The notes: a model not told the origin generated them from the sequence alone. A stretch of 64,000 nt of DNA from Bacillus sp. USDA818B3_A (GCF_009928415.1 NZ_JAABNN010000011.1:62001-126000), one strand, 5' to 3'; shown: positions 33,089 through 42,705, counted from the stretch's first letter. Program-made: numbers and translations.

Positions 33089-35935
33089 TTAGTCCTCACC
33101 TAACTTAATGGCTTGATGTATACGAATTTGTTTTAAAAAGATGGCCAATAGGGTCAATCCAGCCGCTAACATAAAGAAAACAAAAAAGTAGATCTTGGTT
33201 CCGTCACTTGCTTGAAACAAGACCCGAAATGGCGGAACAATTTCTTTCGGATCAAATGACAGCTGAAAGAGAGGGACAAATAATGTACTTGTCAGTTTAC
33301 CTAGGATCACTCCCAAGAAACATGCTGCACCTGATGTAAAAATTTGTTCCCACAGTAAAATACTGATTAATTGATGATTTGGCATTCCCATCGCAAGATA
33401 AACACCATATTGCAAGGTTCTCGATTTAATCGTTAATACCCAGTAAAGAATAAATCCAATAAAGGTGACTAAAAGAGAGACAATAAACCCTAAGGTCAAG
33501 GTTCCATTTAAGCCCAATAAAAATGCGCCATTTTTGAGCTCAATAATCTTCGGATTGATATCGCTTATTCCCGTAACTGGCAGCTTCTTATTGCTGATTT
33601 CCGCATACAAAGAAGCCCTTGAGACATTTTTCTTTACTTTCAACCAAATTTCATAAGGTTCTAAGCCCATCGTATTCTGGATATAAGGGAGATTTGCCAC
33701 AATTAGCGATGCCCCGTCGCCAGTATTTTCTCCTTTTTCTAGAGGGTTAAAGGAAGGCCAGTACTCTACTATTCCAAACACCACAAATTCAACAGGAATA
33801 GAATTTTCTGATTCGATTGTAAAATAATCTCCTACCTTGATTCCCAATTCACCCGCAATAGATTTTGAGATTAGCACGCTGCTAGGTTCACTTGATAATA
33901 AATTAAGATAGTTATACCAATGATGCGGTAATAACGACGGTTCAAACCAGGCTGTCTTGCCAAATTCCTTCGGTTCAATCCCCATTAGGCTGGCCGAGTA
34001 AATTTTTTTTCCGTTTCCTTCTACTTTCATACTTTCCTTTCGATACACCTTTGCCGCATGTTCCGCACTTTTTAATTTTAAAAAGGGGTCAAATGGCGGT
34101 TCCGAATATACAACCTCCTGGACAGAGGCGGTTTCATTCTCGGTTCCTTTCCCATTTGCAGCTGTTGGGGCCACAGGACTTGGTTCGTTACTATCCCATT
34201 TTATTTGAAGGGAAATATCGGCCCCATTCTTATAACGAATTTGCTGTTCAAGATTAGTATTGATCGTTCTTGCCGAACTGGCACTGAACACACCTAATCC
34301 AATCGTCATGATCAGGAACAGCATTAAAAACTGATATTGTTTTGATGAACGGCTTACTTGAATAAAGGTGCTGTAAAGAGGCAGTGACCAAAATCGGCCG
34401 CCCATTTTTCCTAATGCTTTCAAAATAAATGGGTAAATTCTTAATATCAACAAACCCATTCCGATAATGAATAAGGCTGGGATAAAGAATAACAGTGGGT
34501 CGACCAATAATTCACCATCTGCATTTGATAGAGTCATTAATTCTTTTTGTCTCTGCTTAAATGTAAATAACCCATATATCGATATAACTACTAGCAATAC
34601 ATCAATAATCATTAAAAGCCAGTTCTTGCTGCTTTCAAAACGGGCTAAATGTTGTTTATGATGGACAATACTTTTTTTAGAGGCCTGGTAGACAGGAATC
34701 ATTACCATCAGAATAGATATGGCTACAGCACAAAAAGCATAAAGATACGCTTCCTTACTAATCTCTAACTGTAAGCTGGATCTCTGAATAAACTCCAAAA
34801 ATCCATTGGAGGCTCCCAGGATGTTGCATAACCATAAACCTAAAAAGGGTCCGATTATCAAAGCAGCCAGCCCAAGTAAGCTGATTTCCAGAAAATAAAT
34901 CCACACGATTTGCTGCCTTGTTGCTCCCCTGCTTGCCATAACGGCAATTTCATTTAACTGGCGGTTAATGATCAGCCGTACCACCATAAATAAGTAAATG
35001 GCCATCATGATTAGGATAGGAATGTTTAACGACCAAAGCATGGTTGTTAATTGACGTTCTTTGTCTAAGTATCTTGCAAGGATATATTGAATAGGAAAAT
35101 CCACTAAAATCATAGATTTGTTAACCTTACTGACCTTCTCCTTCACGCTGTCTTCCAGTCTTAATAAGTTAGGAATATGACTCGTATTAATGGACTGATA
35201 ATCAAAAGCGGAATAAAACCGGCTGTTTCCTAGTAAATTCTGCTTTTCTGTTAGGAATAGTTTTCGGAATTGCTCCTCCGGCAATATAAAGTCATCAGTG
35301 TATCGATCAGGTGAGGTTTCCCAGTATGGATCCCGCTCACTTTTGGCTTTGAACGTCCCCACCGGCCGAACGAGTATCTCTTGTTTACCTTCGATGGCTT
35401 TTAAGACTTTGTTTAAAACAATCTTCCTTTTATGTAAGCTCCTTTCCGGAATTAAAACTTCATAAATTCCGTCTTTAACATTTTCGGAAGGCAATTTTCC
35501 GTCGGTGATGATTATATGTTTTTCTACATCCGACAATGTGACAATTCTGCCGAAATCTTGTTCATCTTGTGAAGCTTCATCCGATAAGGATATTTTTAAA
35601 GGAATGGTACTAATTGAGTTCGCCTTTGCAACAACCGGCAGGCCTGCCTCTTCAATTAGTTCTTCATTAATATGTTCCGCCTTTATCAAAGATTTTGCTG
35701 GGCTTGACTCTGTTTCAGTTGAAATTCCAATGGAAAAGGAAAAACCTCCGGGAAATTGATTGTTTTTTGCTTGATACTGCACCAATTCTTTTGTAAGTAA
35801 TTTATGTAATACTCCTGATGTGTAGGTAGGGATGCTCGAAACGAGAGCAACCGTCAGTAAGAGGCCGAGGAATAAGCTGCCTGTGAGCCATGGATTATTC
35901 AGCATCTTTCTAAAGATAATTTTTACTATTGCCAT
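33089..35935 (-). CDS. FtsX/MacB-type ABC permease, large
   Basis: A 948-residue membrane protein. One helix near the N-terminus (about 16-36) is followed by an extracellular region, a helix bundle in the middle (about 290-560), a second extracellular region and a final three-helix FtsX unit (about 820-935). This is the duplicated layout of type VII ABC systems, which move or sense substrates at the outer face rather than importing sugar. GGGGGG lies about 8 bases before the ATG. It is co-encoded with a membrane-fusion lipoprotein and two ATPases. The substrate is unknown; antimicrobial peptides or lipoprotein-type substrates would fit the family. Confidence 0.85.
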   Translation of the reverse strand: MAIVKIIFRKMLNNPWLTGSLFLGLLLTVALVSSIPTYTSGVLHKLLTKELVQYQAKNNQFPGGFSFSIGISTETESSPAKSLIKAEHINEELIEEAGLPVVAKANSISTIPLKISLSDEASQDEQDFGRIVTLSDVEKHIIITDGKLPSENVKDGIYEVLIPERSLHKRKIVLNKVLKAIEGKQEILVRPVGTFKAKSERDPYWETSPDRYTDDFILPEEQFRKLFLTEKQNLLGNSRFYSAFDYQSINTSHIPNLLRLEDSVKEKVSKVNKSMILVDFPIQYILARYLDKERQLTTMLWSLNIPILIMMAIYLFMVVRLIINRQLNEIAVMASRGATRQQIVWIYFLEISLLGLAALIIGPFLGLWLCNILGASNGFLEFIQRSSLQLEISKEAYLYAFCAVAISILMVMIPVYQASKKSIVHHKQHLARFESSKNWLLMIIDVLLVVISIYGLFTFKQRQKELMTLSNADGELLVDPLLFFIPALFIIGMGLLILRIYPFILKALGKMGGRFWSLPLYSTFIQVSRSSKQYQFLMLFLIMTIGLGVFSASSARTINTNLEQQIRYKNGADISLQIKWDSNEPSPVAPTAANGKGTENETASVQEVVYSEPPFDPFLKLKSAEHAAKVYRKESMKVEGNGKKIYSASLMGIEPKEFGKTAWFEPSLLPHHWYNYLNLLSSEPSSVLISKSIAGELGIKVGDYFTIESENSIPVEFVVFGIVEYWPSFNPLEKGENTGDGASLIVANLPYIQNTMGLEPYEIWLKVKKNVSRASLYAEISNKKLPVTGISDINPKIIELKNGAFLLGLNGTLTLGFIVSLLVTFIGFILYWVLTIKSRTLQYGVYLAMGMPNHQLISILLWEQIFTSGAACFLGVILGKLTSTLFVPLFQLSFDPKEIVPPFRVLFQASDGTKIYFFVFFMLAAGLTLLAIFLKQIRIHQAIKLGED

Positions 35936-35949
35936 TCGCTCATTCCCCC

Positions 35950-37005
35950 CTACTTCAGGATGACTTGATCCCCTTCGTTTAGGCCCTTGATTACTTCCAC
36001 TTCCGTAGCAGAAACAAGACCAGGCTCAATGTCAATTTCTCTTTTTGTATTCCCTTGGAGTACTTGGACATAATTTCTTCCTATTCCCGTTCGCAGTCCG
36101 CTTTTCGGAATCATCAGAACTTTATCCTTTTGTTGTGTAATAATTTCAAAATCTAGGGAATCCCCAACTTTCGATTGTGCCGGTAAATCTTCAATCCGTA
36201 CAAAAATACTGCGTTGCTGAACGTCATCATTTTGTTTAAGTGCATCTGCAGGCACTTCATTAGGGGTCTGAACAACTTTCCCCTTTAATTCTTTGCCGTT
36301 CACTAAAACATGTACAGGCATTCCCAATTTGACATCTGATAGTTCATTTACACCCGATGCCGTATACATTAGCTGTAAATTTGATGTTTCTGCAACTTGT
36401 ACAATCGATTGATAGGCCTGAACCTGGTCCCCTGCCTTTAATTCACCCACAAAGGAAACAATTCCATTGATCGGAGAAAGCAGTTTGGAACTCTCCTGTA
36501 CTTGCTGCAGTTTTTGCAAACGGACTTTTGTAATTTCCACATCCAGTTTTGCTTTCTCAATTGAATATTTGTCTGCCCCCTGTGCCTCAAGCTGTTGTAA
36601 TTCTATATTTACCTTTTCCAACTCCAATTCCGCCTGTTCGATATCAAAAACAAGGTTTCCATTCTCCAAATCTACTAGAGTTTGCCCCTTTTTCACCAAA
36701 TCTCCTTCAGCCACATAGACCTTTTGAATTCGCCCTCCCGACTCGCGATAATACAAATTTTGGCTGCCAACCGGAACCAAACTCCCCATTCCTTTAACTC
36801 GCTTTACGATTGTTCCTTTTCTTACTTCAGCCGTCTTATAGTCGATTTTTGCCGGCTCAATCAGCGGCGGGGCAAGAGTGCTTTCTTCCTTTGGGAAAAC
36901 GGAACAGGATGTTAACCATACAAGCGGGACAATCAGTAAACTATTTCTCCATAATGACTTCTTTTTGATCATATGTAATTTGACCGTTTTCCAATGAATA
37001 AACAT
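35950..37005 (-). CDS. Membrane-fusion (HlyD/MacA-like) lipoprotein
   Basis: A periplasmic-adaptor-type protein of about 351 residues. A signal sequence with lipobox WLTSC (cysteine 34) tethers it to the outer face. Then come a barrel-sandwich/lipoyl part (VAEGDLVKKGQTLVDLENG), a coiled-coil hairpin (about 110-165, rich in E/L/Q) and a beta-barrel region ending in GLNEGDQVILK. Two starts are possible: ATG 37005 has GAGGTGA at 6 bases and overlaps the ATPase gene by 65 bp; ATG 36972 (MIKKKS) gives a more typical signal peptide but a weak site. It is the MacA-like partner of the neighbouring FtsX permease. Confidence 0.85.
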   Translation of the reverse strand: MFIHWKTVKLHMIKKKSLWRNSLLIVPLVWLTSCSVFPKEESTLAPPLIEPAKIDYKTAEVRKGTIVKRVKGMGSLVPVGSQNLYYRESGGRIQKVYVAEGDLVKKGQTLVDLENGNLVFDIEQAELELEKVNIELQQLEAQGADKYSIEKAKLDVEITKVRLQKLQQVQESSKLLSPINGIVSFVGELKAGDQVQAYQSIVQVAETSNLQLMYTASGVNELSDVKLGMPVHVLVNGKELKGKVVQTPNEVPADALKQNDDVQQRSIFVRIEDLPAQSKVGDSLDFEIITQQKDKVLMIPKSGLRTGIGRNYVQVLQGNTKREIDIEPGLVSATEVEVIKGLNEGDQVILK

Positions 37006-37642
37006 GGTCTATCACCTCTAATATCCCGGTATCATGTGTGGTCATCACAATGGTTGCCTGGTTTGTTTTCACTAGTTCCTTAAAAACTTCAATCATTTGA
37101 AAGGCCATTCTGCTATCAAGTTCGGCAGTCGGCTCATCCGCTAAAATCAGAGCGGGGCCAGGGGCAATGGCTCTTGCAATGGCGCATCTCTGCTGCTCCC
37201 CTCCAGAGAGCTGATACGGGAGATGCTTTGCTCTTTTGGTCAATCCTACTAATTCAATTGCATCCCTGATTTTTTTAGGACGCTCAATGGACGGAACCTC
37301 TGCAATGCGAAGAGCGAATTCGATATTTTCTTCTACTGTCATAAGCGGAATTAATCCAAACGATTGAAAAATAAATCCAATACTTGTTCTTCTTAGCTTT
37401 TCTTTTTCCTTTTTGGAAAGTCCGTTTATCAGCTTCCTATTAAAATATATTTCTCCGCTTTCAGGTTCATCCAAGGCACCTAATAAATTAAGGAGGGTTG
37501 TTTTCCCCGAACCTGATCTGCCTTTTAATGCAATTAAACTATTAGGTTCAATTGAAAGACTGATCCCTTTTAAAACCTCAACCTTTTGATGGCTTTTTCC
37601 AAAGGAGTAATGAACATTGCTAACACTGATTACCGGCTCCAT
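36941..37642 (-). CDS. ABC ATPase (LolD/MacB type)
   Basis: A 233-residue ATPase: Walker A GRSGSGKT (41-48), Q-loop FIFQSFGLIP, signature LSGGEQQR, Walker B LILADEP and H-loop THD. It begins at the ATG at 37642, 5 bases after GGGAG; the longer frame to 37708 runs through the upstream terminator hairpin. It heads the four-gene export cassette. Because the FtsX protein contains two permease-like units, the two different ATPases may work as a heterodimer. Confidence 0.9.
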   Translation of the reverse strand: MEPVISVSNVHYSFGKSHQKVEVLKGISLSIEPNSLIALKGRSGSGKTTLLNLLGALDEPESGEIYFNRKLINGLSKKEKEKLRRTSIGFIFQSFGLIPLMTVEENIEFALRIAEVPSIERPKKIRDAIELVGLTKRAKHLPYQLSGGEQQRCAIARAIAPGPALILADEPTAELDSRMAFQMIEVFKELVKTNQATIVMTTHDTGILEVIDHVYSLENGQITYDQKEVIMEK

Positions 37643-37694
37643 ACTCTCTCCCCACAACTTGATTATTCTAAAACGTTTTACTTGCATTAAAGAA

Positions 37695-37723
37695 CGAAAC
37701 ATGGGCATCGGTGCCCATGTTTC
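37695..37723. terminator. Terminator hairpin between importer 3 and the export cassette
   Basis: gaaacatgggca and tgcccatgtttc pair perfectly over 12 bases with a four-base loop. It lies about 105 bp after the last permease gene of importer 3 and before the ABC export operon. Confidence 0.7.
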
Positions 37724-37783
37724 ATTCCTATGCGCAAGTTATCTAAAGATATCATGCTGCCTATGTATTTAAGATAATATTCT

Positions 37784-37804
37784 AGGGGGATTTTATGTCC
37801 CCCT
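37784..37804. terminator. Second hairpin behind importer 3
   Basis: aggggga and tccccct form a 7-bp G-C stem with a seven-base loop, 25 bp after the permease stop codon. No good T-run follows on the minus strand. Confidence 0.5.
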
Positions 37805-37828
37805 GTGTTGAAAAACCTTACTTTGACC

Positions 37829-38668
37829 TTATTTAATAGATCCTTCTGTTAATCCGGCAATAAATTGCTTACTAAACAGTAAGAATACAATGAGTATTGG
37901 CAAAGTGGCCAAAAATGTTCCATTAAGGATCATTGCAAAATCTTGGAAATAGGCACCGTTAAGGGTCCTTAAGGCAATTTGGATGGTTTGAACACTACGG
38001 TCTTTCAGGACAACCAGAGGCCATAGGAAGTCATTCCATACACCCATAAAGGTAAGCAATCCTAATGTAGCTAATGCTGGACGAACGGATGGGAGTGTAA
38101 TATTCCAATACAAACGGAAATTAGAACAGCCGTCTATTCTGCCTGCGTCCATTAATTCGTCAGGAATCGTCGCCGAGATATACTGCCTCATCCAGAAAAC
38201 CCCAAAAGCATTTACCATCCCAGGAACAATAATCGCATTTAGGTTATTAATCCATCCTAATTTACTCATAATCATATAGGAAGGAATTAATCCTAGTTGA
38301 GAAGGTACCATCATTGTGGCAAGGACAAAGAGAAACCAAAACTTTTTCCCCTTAAATTGTAACTTAGCGAAAGCAAAGCCTGCTAAAGAACAAAAGAAGA
38401 GAACCGTAATCATAACAGTTGTAGAGGAAATGACAGAGTTCCCAATCGCTGCAAAGAAATCAATATTGCTGAACACCTTCTGAACATTCACCATAAAGTT
38501 TGCACCCGGCAGCATCGCTGGCGGAAATTTGTTTACAGCTGAAGTGTCATGTGAGCCAATGACCAGCATCCAATAAAATGGAAAGATCGATAAAAATGTG
38601 GTGAAAATCAAAACTGCATAGACAATAATTCTTCCTGGGCTATACCACTTTATTCCTACCTCTTTCAT
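37829..38668 (-). CDS. Sugar ABC transporter permease (CUT1, MalG-type), importer 3
   Basis: A 279-residue permease with about six membrane helices and the EAA loop ELMDAGRIDGCSNFRLYWNI; the usual EAA is read DAG here. AGGAAGTGAGAGC precedes the ATG. It lies 12 bp after its partner. The sugar is unknown; a cre box before the operon and the xylan neighbourhood suggest a hemicellulose oligosaccharide. Confidence 0.88.
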   Translation of the reverse strand: MKEVGIKWYSPGRIIVYAVLIFTTFLSIFPFYWMLVIGSHDTSAVNKFPPAMLPGANFMVNVQKVFSNIDFFAAIGNSVISSTTVMITVLFFCSLAGFAFAKLQFKGKKFWFLFVLATMMVPSQLGLIPSYMIMSKLGWINNLNAIIVPGMVNAFGVFWMRQYISATIPDELMDAGRIDGCSNFRLYWNITLPSVRPALATLGLLTFMGVWNDFLWPLVVLKDRSVQTIQIALRTLNGAYFQDFAMILNGTFLATLPILIVFLLFSKQFIAGLTEGSIK

Positions 38669-38680
38669 GCTCTCACTTCC

Positions 38681-39628
38681 TTAATCGGCAGATTTAATTC
38701 GATTTGTAACTAATTGGTTAACAATCGAGAAAATGACAATGATGATAAATAACACCCATGCAATCGCAGAAGCATATCCAAATGAGTTGCGGACAAAGGC
38801 CTCTTCATATAAGTACAATGTCAATGTGAGACCTTGCTTTACCGGCCCGCCCCCAGCACCTGAAAACATTAATGGTTCGGTAAAAACCTGCATTCCACCA
38901 ATGGTTGAGAGAATAACCGTAAAGATAATCATTGGACGAATCATCGGAATCGTAATTTTAAAGAATTGCTGTGCTTTGCTTGCACCGTCAATGGTAGCGG
39001 CTTCATATAAATCCTTAGGAATACTTTGAAGTGCAGCTAGATAAATGATGGCATTATAACCTGTCCATCTCCACATAACCATGATCGATATAGCTACATG
39101 AGTACCAAAATAAGAAGCTTTCCAGTTAATTGGGTCAATCCCAAAGAATGAAAGAAAATAGTTCAGAATGCCGTAATTCTGGCCAAAGATAGCACCAAAT
39201 ATGATTGATACCGCCACAAGAGATGTGATATTGGGTAAGAATACGGCGAGACGAAAAAACTGTCTTCCCTTTAAAAATGCCTGATTTAAAATAAATGCAA
39301 GTACCAGCGCCATAAACAATTGAGGAAGAGTGGAGATAATCCAGATACTGAATGTGTTTCCTAGGGCTTTCCAAAACACTGGATCCGTGAAAAGCAATGT
39401 ATAGTTTTTTAAGCCAATGAATTCTTTTGTACCTAATATGTTCCATTTAAAAAAGGAGATATAGGCTGTATAGATAATCGGGAAAAGTCCGAAAATACCA
39501 AACAAAATAAAAAACGGAGAAATATATAAATAACCGGAAACATTGTCCCTGATACTTTGTTTTATATACCTTTTTTCCTTTTTAATCACAGACGAATTTT
39601 CTGTATTCACATCTGCATTTACTGCCAT
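38681..39628 (-). CDS. Sugar ABC transporter permease (CUT1, MalF-type), importer 3
   Basis: A 315-residue permease. A charged N-terminal tail of about 28 residues precedes the first helix (YLYISPFFILFGIFGLFPII). The EAA loop is DLYEAATIDGASKAQQFFKI. GGAGGAG lies about 6 bases before the ATG. The 75-bp gap to the binding-protein gene is almost filled by a strong stem-loop. Confidence 0.88.
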   Translation of the reverse strand: MAVNADVNTENSSVIKKEKRYIKQSIRDNVSGYLYISPFFILFGIFGLFPIIYTAYISFFKWNILGTKEFIGLKNYTLLFTDPVFWKALGNTFSIWIISTLPQLFMALVLAFILNQAFLKGRQFFRLAVFLPNITSLVAVSIIFGAIFGQNYGILNYFLSFFGIDPINWKASYFGTHVAISIMVMWRWTGYNAIIYLAALQSIPKDLYEAATIDGASKAQQFFKITIPMIRPMIIFTVILSTIGGMQVFTEPLMFSGAGGGPVKQGLTLTLYLYEEAFVRNSFGYASAIAWVLFIIIVIFSIVNQLVTNRIKSAD

Positions 39629-39650
39629 TCATTCTCCTCCTCTCATTCTA

Positions 39651-39691
39651 AAAATTAGAGACTGATATAATCTATCAGTCTCTAATTTTTT
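39651..39691. terminator. Attenuator-type hairpin after the importer 3 binding protein
   Basis: aaattagagactgata and tatcagtctctaattt pair around five bases, with T-runs on both strands. In leftward transcription it lies between binding protein and permease genes and should lower permease mRNA. Confidence 0.8.
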
Positions 39692-39703
39692 CATAGGCCC
39701 CTA

Positions 39704-41002
39704 TTATCGGCTCAACTCACGCTCAAGTTGATCCATTGCCTCTTTCCAGCTCTTCTCAGGAGTAGATTTTTTATCACGTACACGTTTGATTGAATCTCCG
39801 ATAATTTTTTCAATCTGAATCGATTGAGGTCCTTCGATAATTGGTTTTACTTGCTTAGCTGCTTCTGCGTAAATCTTTCCTACAGGGGCATTATTAAAAT
39901 AATCACTTGTTAGATTTTGTAATTCATCGGATTCATAGACTTTTGGTGTTGAAGGGAAGTTACCTGCTTCTTTAAATGTCACTAACTGCTGTTCTGGAGA
40001 TAACAGCCACTTAATTAATTTATAAGCTTCTTCCGCATGTTTGGATTCTTTTGGAATTGTTAAGAATGAACCTCCCCAGTTCCCAGAGCCTTCAGGAAGC
40101 TGAGTAATATCCCATTTACCAGCGGCATCAGGAGCATTTTCTTTCATGAATGTCATCATCCAGGCAGGCGCCAATAATGTAGCGAAATCGCCCTTTGTCA
40201 TGCCTGTCCCCCACTCAGGTGCAAATTGATCTAGATTTGTGGCGAGACCTTTATCAATAACTTCTGTTGCATATTTATAGGCTTTTTGAATTTGCGGATT
40301 GTCTTTTACAATTACTTTGCCATCTTTATCAAAATACTTTTCATTGCCCTGGCCTTCGATTACAGAGTACATTCCATTCGCTGTATCAATCATAGCCTTG
40401 CCAGTTTTTGCTTTAATTTGTTCACCCACTTTTATGTAATCATCCCATGTTGTCATTAATTTACCCACTTCATCACGGTTCGTTGGAAGACCAGCCTGCT
40501 CAAAAATATCAATCCGGTAGGCCATGGCCTGAGGCCCAATGTCCGTAGGGATACCTAATAAATATTTCCCGTCTGCGGTTTGTGCTTGCTTCCATTTCCA
40601 ATCAAAGTAATCCCCTTTAATATCCTCTGCTCCTAAATCATACAGATTATAGAAGTGCTCTGGATTCGCTTTCATTTTATCAATCCCTTTAACCTCTACA
40701 GCAGAGATATCAGGTGCGCCGCTGCCGGCTGCTAAAGCTGTCGTTAAATTATTATGAACATCATCAAAACTTGAAGATTGGATATCTACTTCAATATTAT
40801 TTTCTTTTGCATACTGTTTAATCTGGTCTTCAATTCCCATACCAGGCCATAGCCAAATAGTTAGTTTCGTCTTACCGCCGCTTCCGCCGCCGTCTGCTGT
40901 TCCACCTGAAGTGTCCTTTGCTTGACAGCCTGCCATTGCTATTAGCAGCAGCAAACTCAAGGCTAATACTAGAATCTTTCTAAAACGAAACTTCTTAAAC
41001 AT
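39704..41002 (-). CDS. Sugar-binding lipoprotein of importer 3
   Basis: Family 1 solute-binding protein, 432 residues. The lipobox is AMAGC (cysteine 26), followed by a Gly/Ser linker and the fold beginning TKLTIWLWPGMG. It has little similarity to the two copies at 17.4-20.3 kb. A GGGGGAAGG ribosome site precedes the ATG. Upstream lie a 25-bp palindrome and a consensus cre box, so the unit is probably controlled by a specific repressor plus CcpA. The substrate cannot be deduced from sequence alone. Confidence 0.88.
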   Translation of the reverse strand: MFKKFRFRKILVLALSLLLLIAMAGCQAKDTSGGTADGGGSGGKTKLTIWLWPGMGIEDQIKQYAKENNIEVDIQSSSFDDVHNNLTTALAAGSGAPDISAVEVKGIDKMKANPEHFYNLYDLGAEDIKGDYFDWKWKQAQTADGKYLLGIPTDIGPQAMAYRIDIFEQAGLPTNRDEVGKLMTTWDDYIKVGEQIKAKTGKAMIDTANGMYSVIEGQGNEKYFDKDGKVIVKDNPQIQKAYKYATEVIDKGLATNLDQFAPEWGTGMTKGDFATLLAPAWMMTFMKENAPDAAGKWDITQLPEGSGNWGGSFLTIPKESKHAEEAYKLIKWLLSPEQQLVTFKEAGNFPSTPKVYESDELQNLTSDYFNNAPVGKIYAEAAKQVKPIIEGPQSIQIEKIIGDSIKRVRDKKSTPEKSWKEAMDQLERELSR

Positions 41003-41036
41003 CCTAATACCTTCCCCCTTTTTTATAGTTCTCTTA

Positions 41037-41061
41037 ACATAGTTTTTCCACCAAACTATGT
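41037..41061. promoter_or_regulatory. 25-bp palindromic operator candidate
   Basis: acatagttt and aaactatgt are perfect 9-base arms with seven bases between them, 35 bp before the start codon of the importer 3 binding protein. The arms resemble the AGTTT/AAACT ends of xyl operators, but the spacing differs from the XylR sites here. Confidence 0.55.
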
Positions 41062-41105
41062 GTTTTCATTATATTCTGACAACTAAACCTCTGTCAATAA
41101 ATTCC

Positions 41106-41120
41106 TTGCAAGCGTTTTCA
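41106..41120 (+). promoter_or_regulatory. cre box upstream of importer 3
   Basis: ttgcaagcgttttca fits the relaxed cre consensus at all positions and lies 104 bp upstream of the binding-protein start codon. Confidence 0.65.
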
Positions 41121-41228
41121 TTTTATTTCGACATATTCGCCTATCGTTTATTACTTTATTCTACAATTGCTATTACTATTAATTTTTCTCATAGTCTTTT
41201 TCTATTAACTTTTCTAATACGTTTCCAT

Positions 41229-41265
41229 AAAAAAACCCCACCTTTTTACTTTTTAAGGCGGGGGT
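41229..41265 (-). terminator. Terminator after the MATE gene
   Basis: In the minus-strand RNA ACCCCCGCCTT pairs with AAGGTGGGGT (one bulge) and is followed by seven Ts, about 80 bp past the MATE stop codon. Confidence 0.7.
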
Positions 41266-41345
41266 ATAATTTAGTAGTATACAATTTAAACGGTTGATGA
41301 TACCTGACTTTGAACCAATCCTTTTTTCTCCCATACTCTGCTCTT

Positions 41346-42659
41346 TCATCTAAAGTACATGGTGATCCCTCTAAACCACTCATCGACAATAAAGGCAATC
41401 CAAATACCAGGCAGTCCGAATCCGAGATGGATCCCCAAAAAGTAAGCCAGTGGGACCATAACTCCCCACATAGAGATAACGGCCATTTTAACAGAGATCG
41501 TTGTATCACCAGCTGCCCTTAGTGAACTAATCACGACTAAGTTAAACGTTCGGCCTGGTTCAAGAATCAAACAAAGTAATAATAGTTTGCTTCCCATTGA
41601 AATAATCTCTTTATCCTCTGTAAAAATCCCGAGCAGGGACTCCCGGAAGAAGGAAATAAGTATGGCTACCGCAATGGTGATGGAAAAGCTGTACTTTAAG
41701 CTTTTTAATAATTGGTGATAGGCACCATCAAAATCACGGGCACCCACCTTATAACCTATTAAAATCTGTGTCCCCTGACCCATGGCCAAGCCAAATAAAA
41801 GAATATAAGAATTGACATTTTGTGTATAAACACGGGTGGTTAATGCGGCTGCACCAAGGATCGCTATGATGGACGTGACGACCAACTGACTGGCGTTAAA
41901 GCAGAGTTGTTCACTAGCAGCCGGTATTCCAATTTTTAAGATTTTTTTCACCTGTGTTCCATCAATTGTTAGAAAATCCTTAAATTTTATATTCATCGGG
42001 ATCCTTCTATACATGATCCCAATGATGACCAAAAGGGCTGCCGTTCTACTAATTCCCGTTGATATTGCCGTTCCTTTGACACCCATTTCAGGGAATCCCA
42101 ATAACCCATAAATTAATAGACTATTAATGGCTAAATGAACAACATTCATGAACATGGATACGAACATCGCATCCTTTGTATAGCCATTTGCCCTTAAAAT
42201 AGAGGATACCGTTTGCAGTAAAGCCTGAATAAACAGAGTTCCCCCAACAATTGAGAGATATTGTTTTCCTAAGCCGGCAAGATGTTCCGGGAGATGAAAG
42301 AAGGCCAAAAACTGACTTTTAAAAATAACCATGATTAAGCTTATCACTAAACCAATGGCGAAATTTAGCATGATTGAAACGGTCGTTACTGTTTTTGCCT
42401 CGTCACGCAAACCTGCCCCTAGATATTGGGAGAGAACGACAGCAGTCCCCATTGAAACAAAATTGAAAATGAGGATTGTAAAAAATATGAGTTGATTCGC
42501 AACCCCAACTGCTGCTACGGCATCATCCGAGATATGGGAAAGCATGATCGTATCGGTGCTGCCCATAATAATTTGAAGAAATAGCTCAATAAAAATCGGC
42601 CAAGTGATCGAAAGTAAACTCATATTAGGAGACATTCCCTGATTTTTTGCTATACTCAT
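41346..42659 (-). CDS. MATE-family efflux transporter
   Basis: A 437-residue membrane protein with twelve predicted helices in two similar halves, typical of NorM/DinF-type cation-coupled exporters (TWPIFIELFLQIIMGSTDTIML at the start, IMGSTDTIMLSHISDDAVAAVG being characteristic). AAGGGG lies about 7 bases before the ATG. It follows the alpha-glucuronidase gene by 46 bp and may be co-transcribed with it. A transport role for a sugar or toxic by-product in this locus is speculative. Confidence 0.88.
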   Translation of the reverse strand: MSIAKNQGMSPNMSLLSITWPIFIELFLQIIMGSTDTIMLSHISDDAVAAVGVANQLIFFTILIFNFVSMGTAVVLSQYLGAGLRDEAKTVTTVSIMLNFAIGLVISLIMVIFKSQFLAFFHLPEHLAGLGKQYLSIVGGTLFIQALLQTVSSILRANGYTKDAMFVSMFMNVVHLAINSLLIYGLLGFPEMGVKGTAISTGISRTAALLVIIGIMYRRIPMNIKFKDFLTIDGTQVKKILKIGIPAASEQLCFNASQLVVTSIIAILGAAALTTRVYTQNVNSYILLFGLAMGQGTQILIGYKVGARDFDGAYHQLLKSLKYSFSITIAVAILISFFRESLLGIFTEDKEIISMGSKLLLLCLILEPGRTFNLVVISSLRAAGDTTISVKMAVISMWGVMVPLAYFLGIHLGFGLPGIWIAFIVDEWFRGITMYFR

Positions 42660-42705
42660 TTTTTATCCCCTTTTACATGAAGGTACATAACATTAACACA
42701 TTGCC

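Larger units (their letters stand above)
41003..41345. other. Intergenic region between importer 3 and the MATE gene
   Basis: These 343 bases hold a palindrome, a cre box and a terminator, but no convincing gene. A 79-codon rightward frame runs through all of these sites, lacks a ribosome site and has no recognisable product. Confidence 0.65.

Noticed and set aside
41058..41297. 79-codon rightward reading frame
   Set aside because: It crosses a palindrome, a consensus cre box and a terminator, has no ribosome site and an unrecognisable composition.
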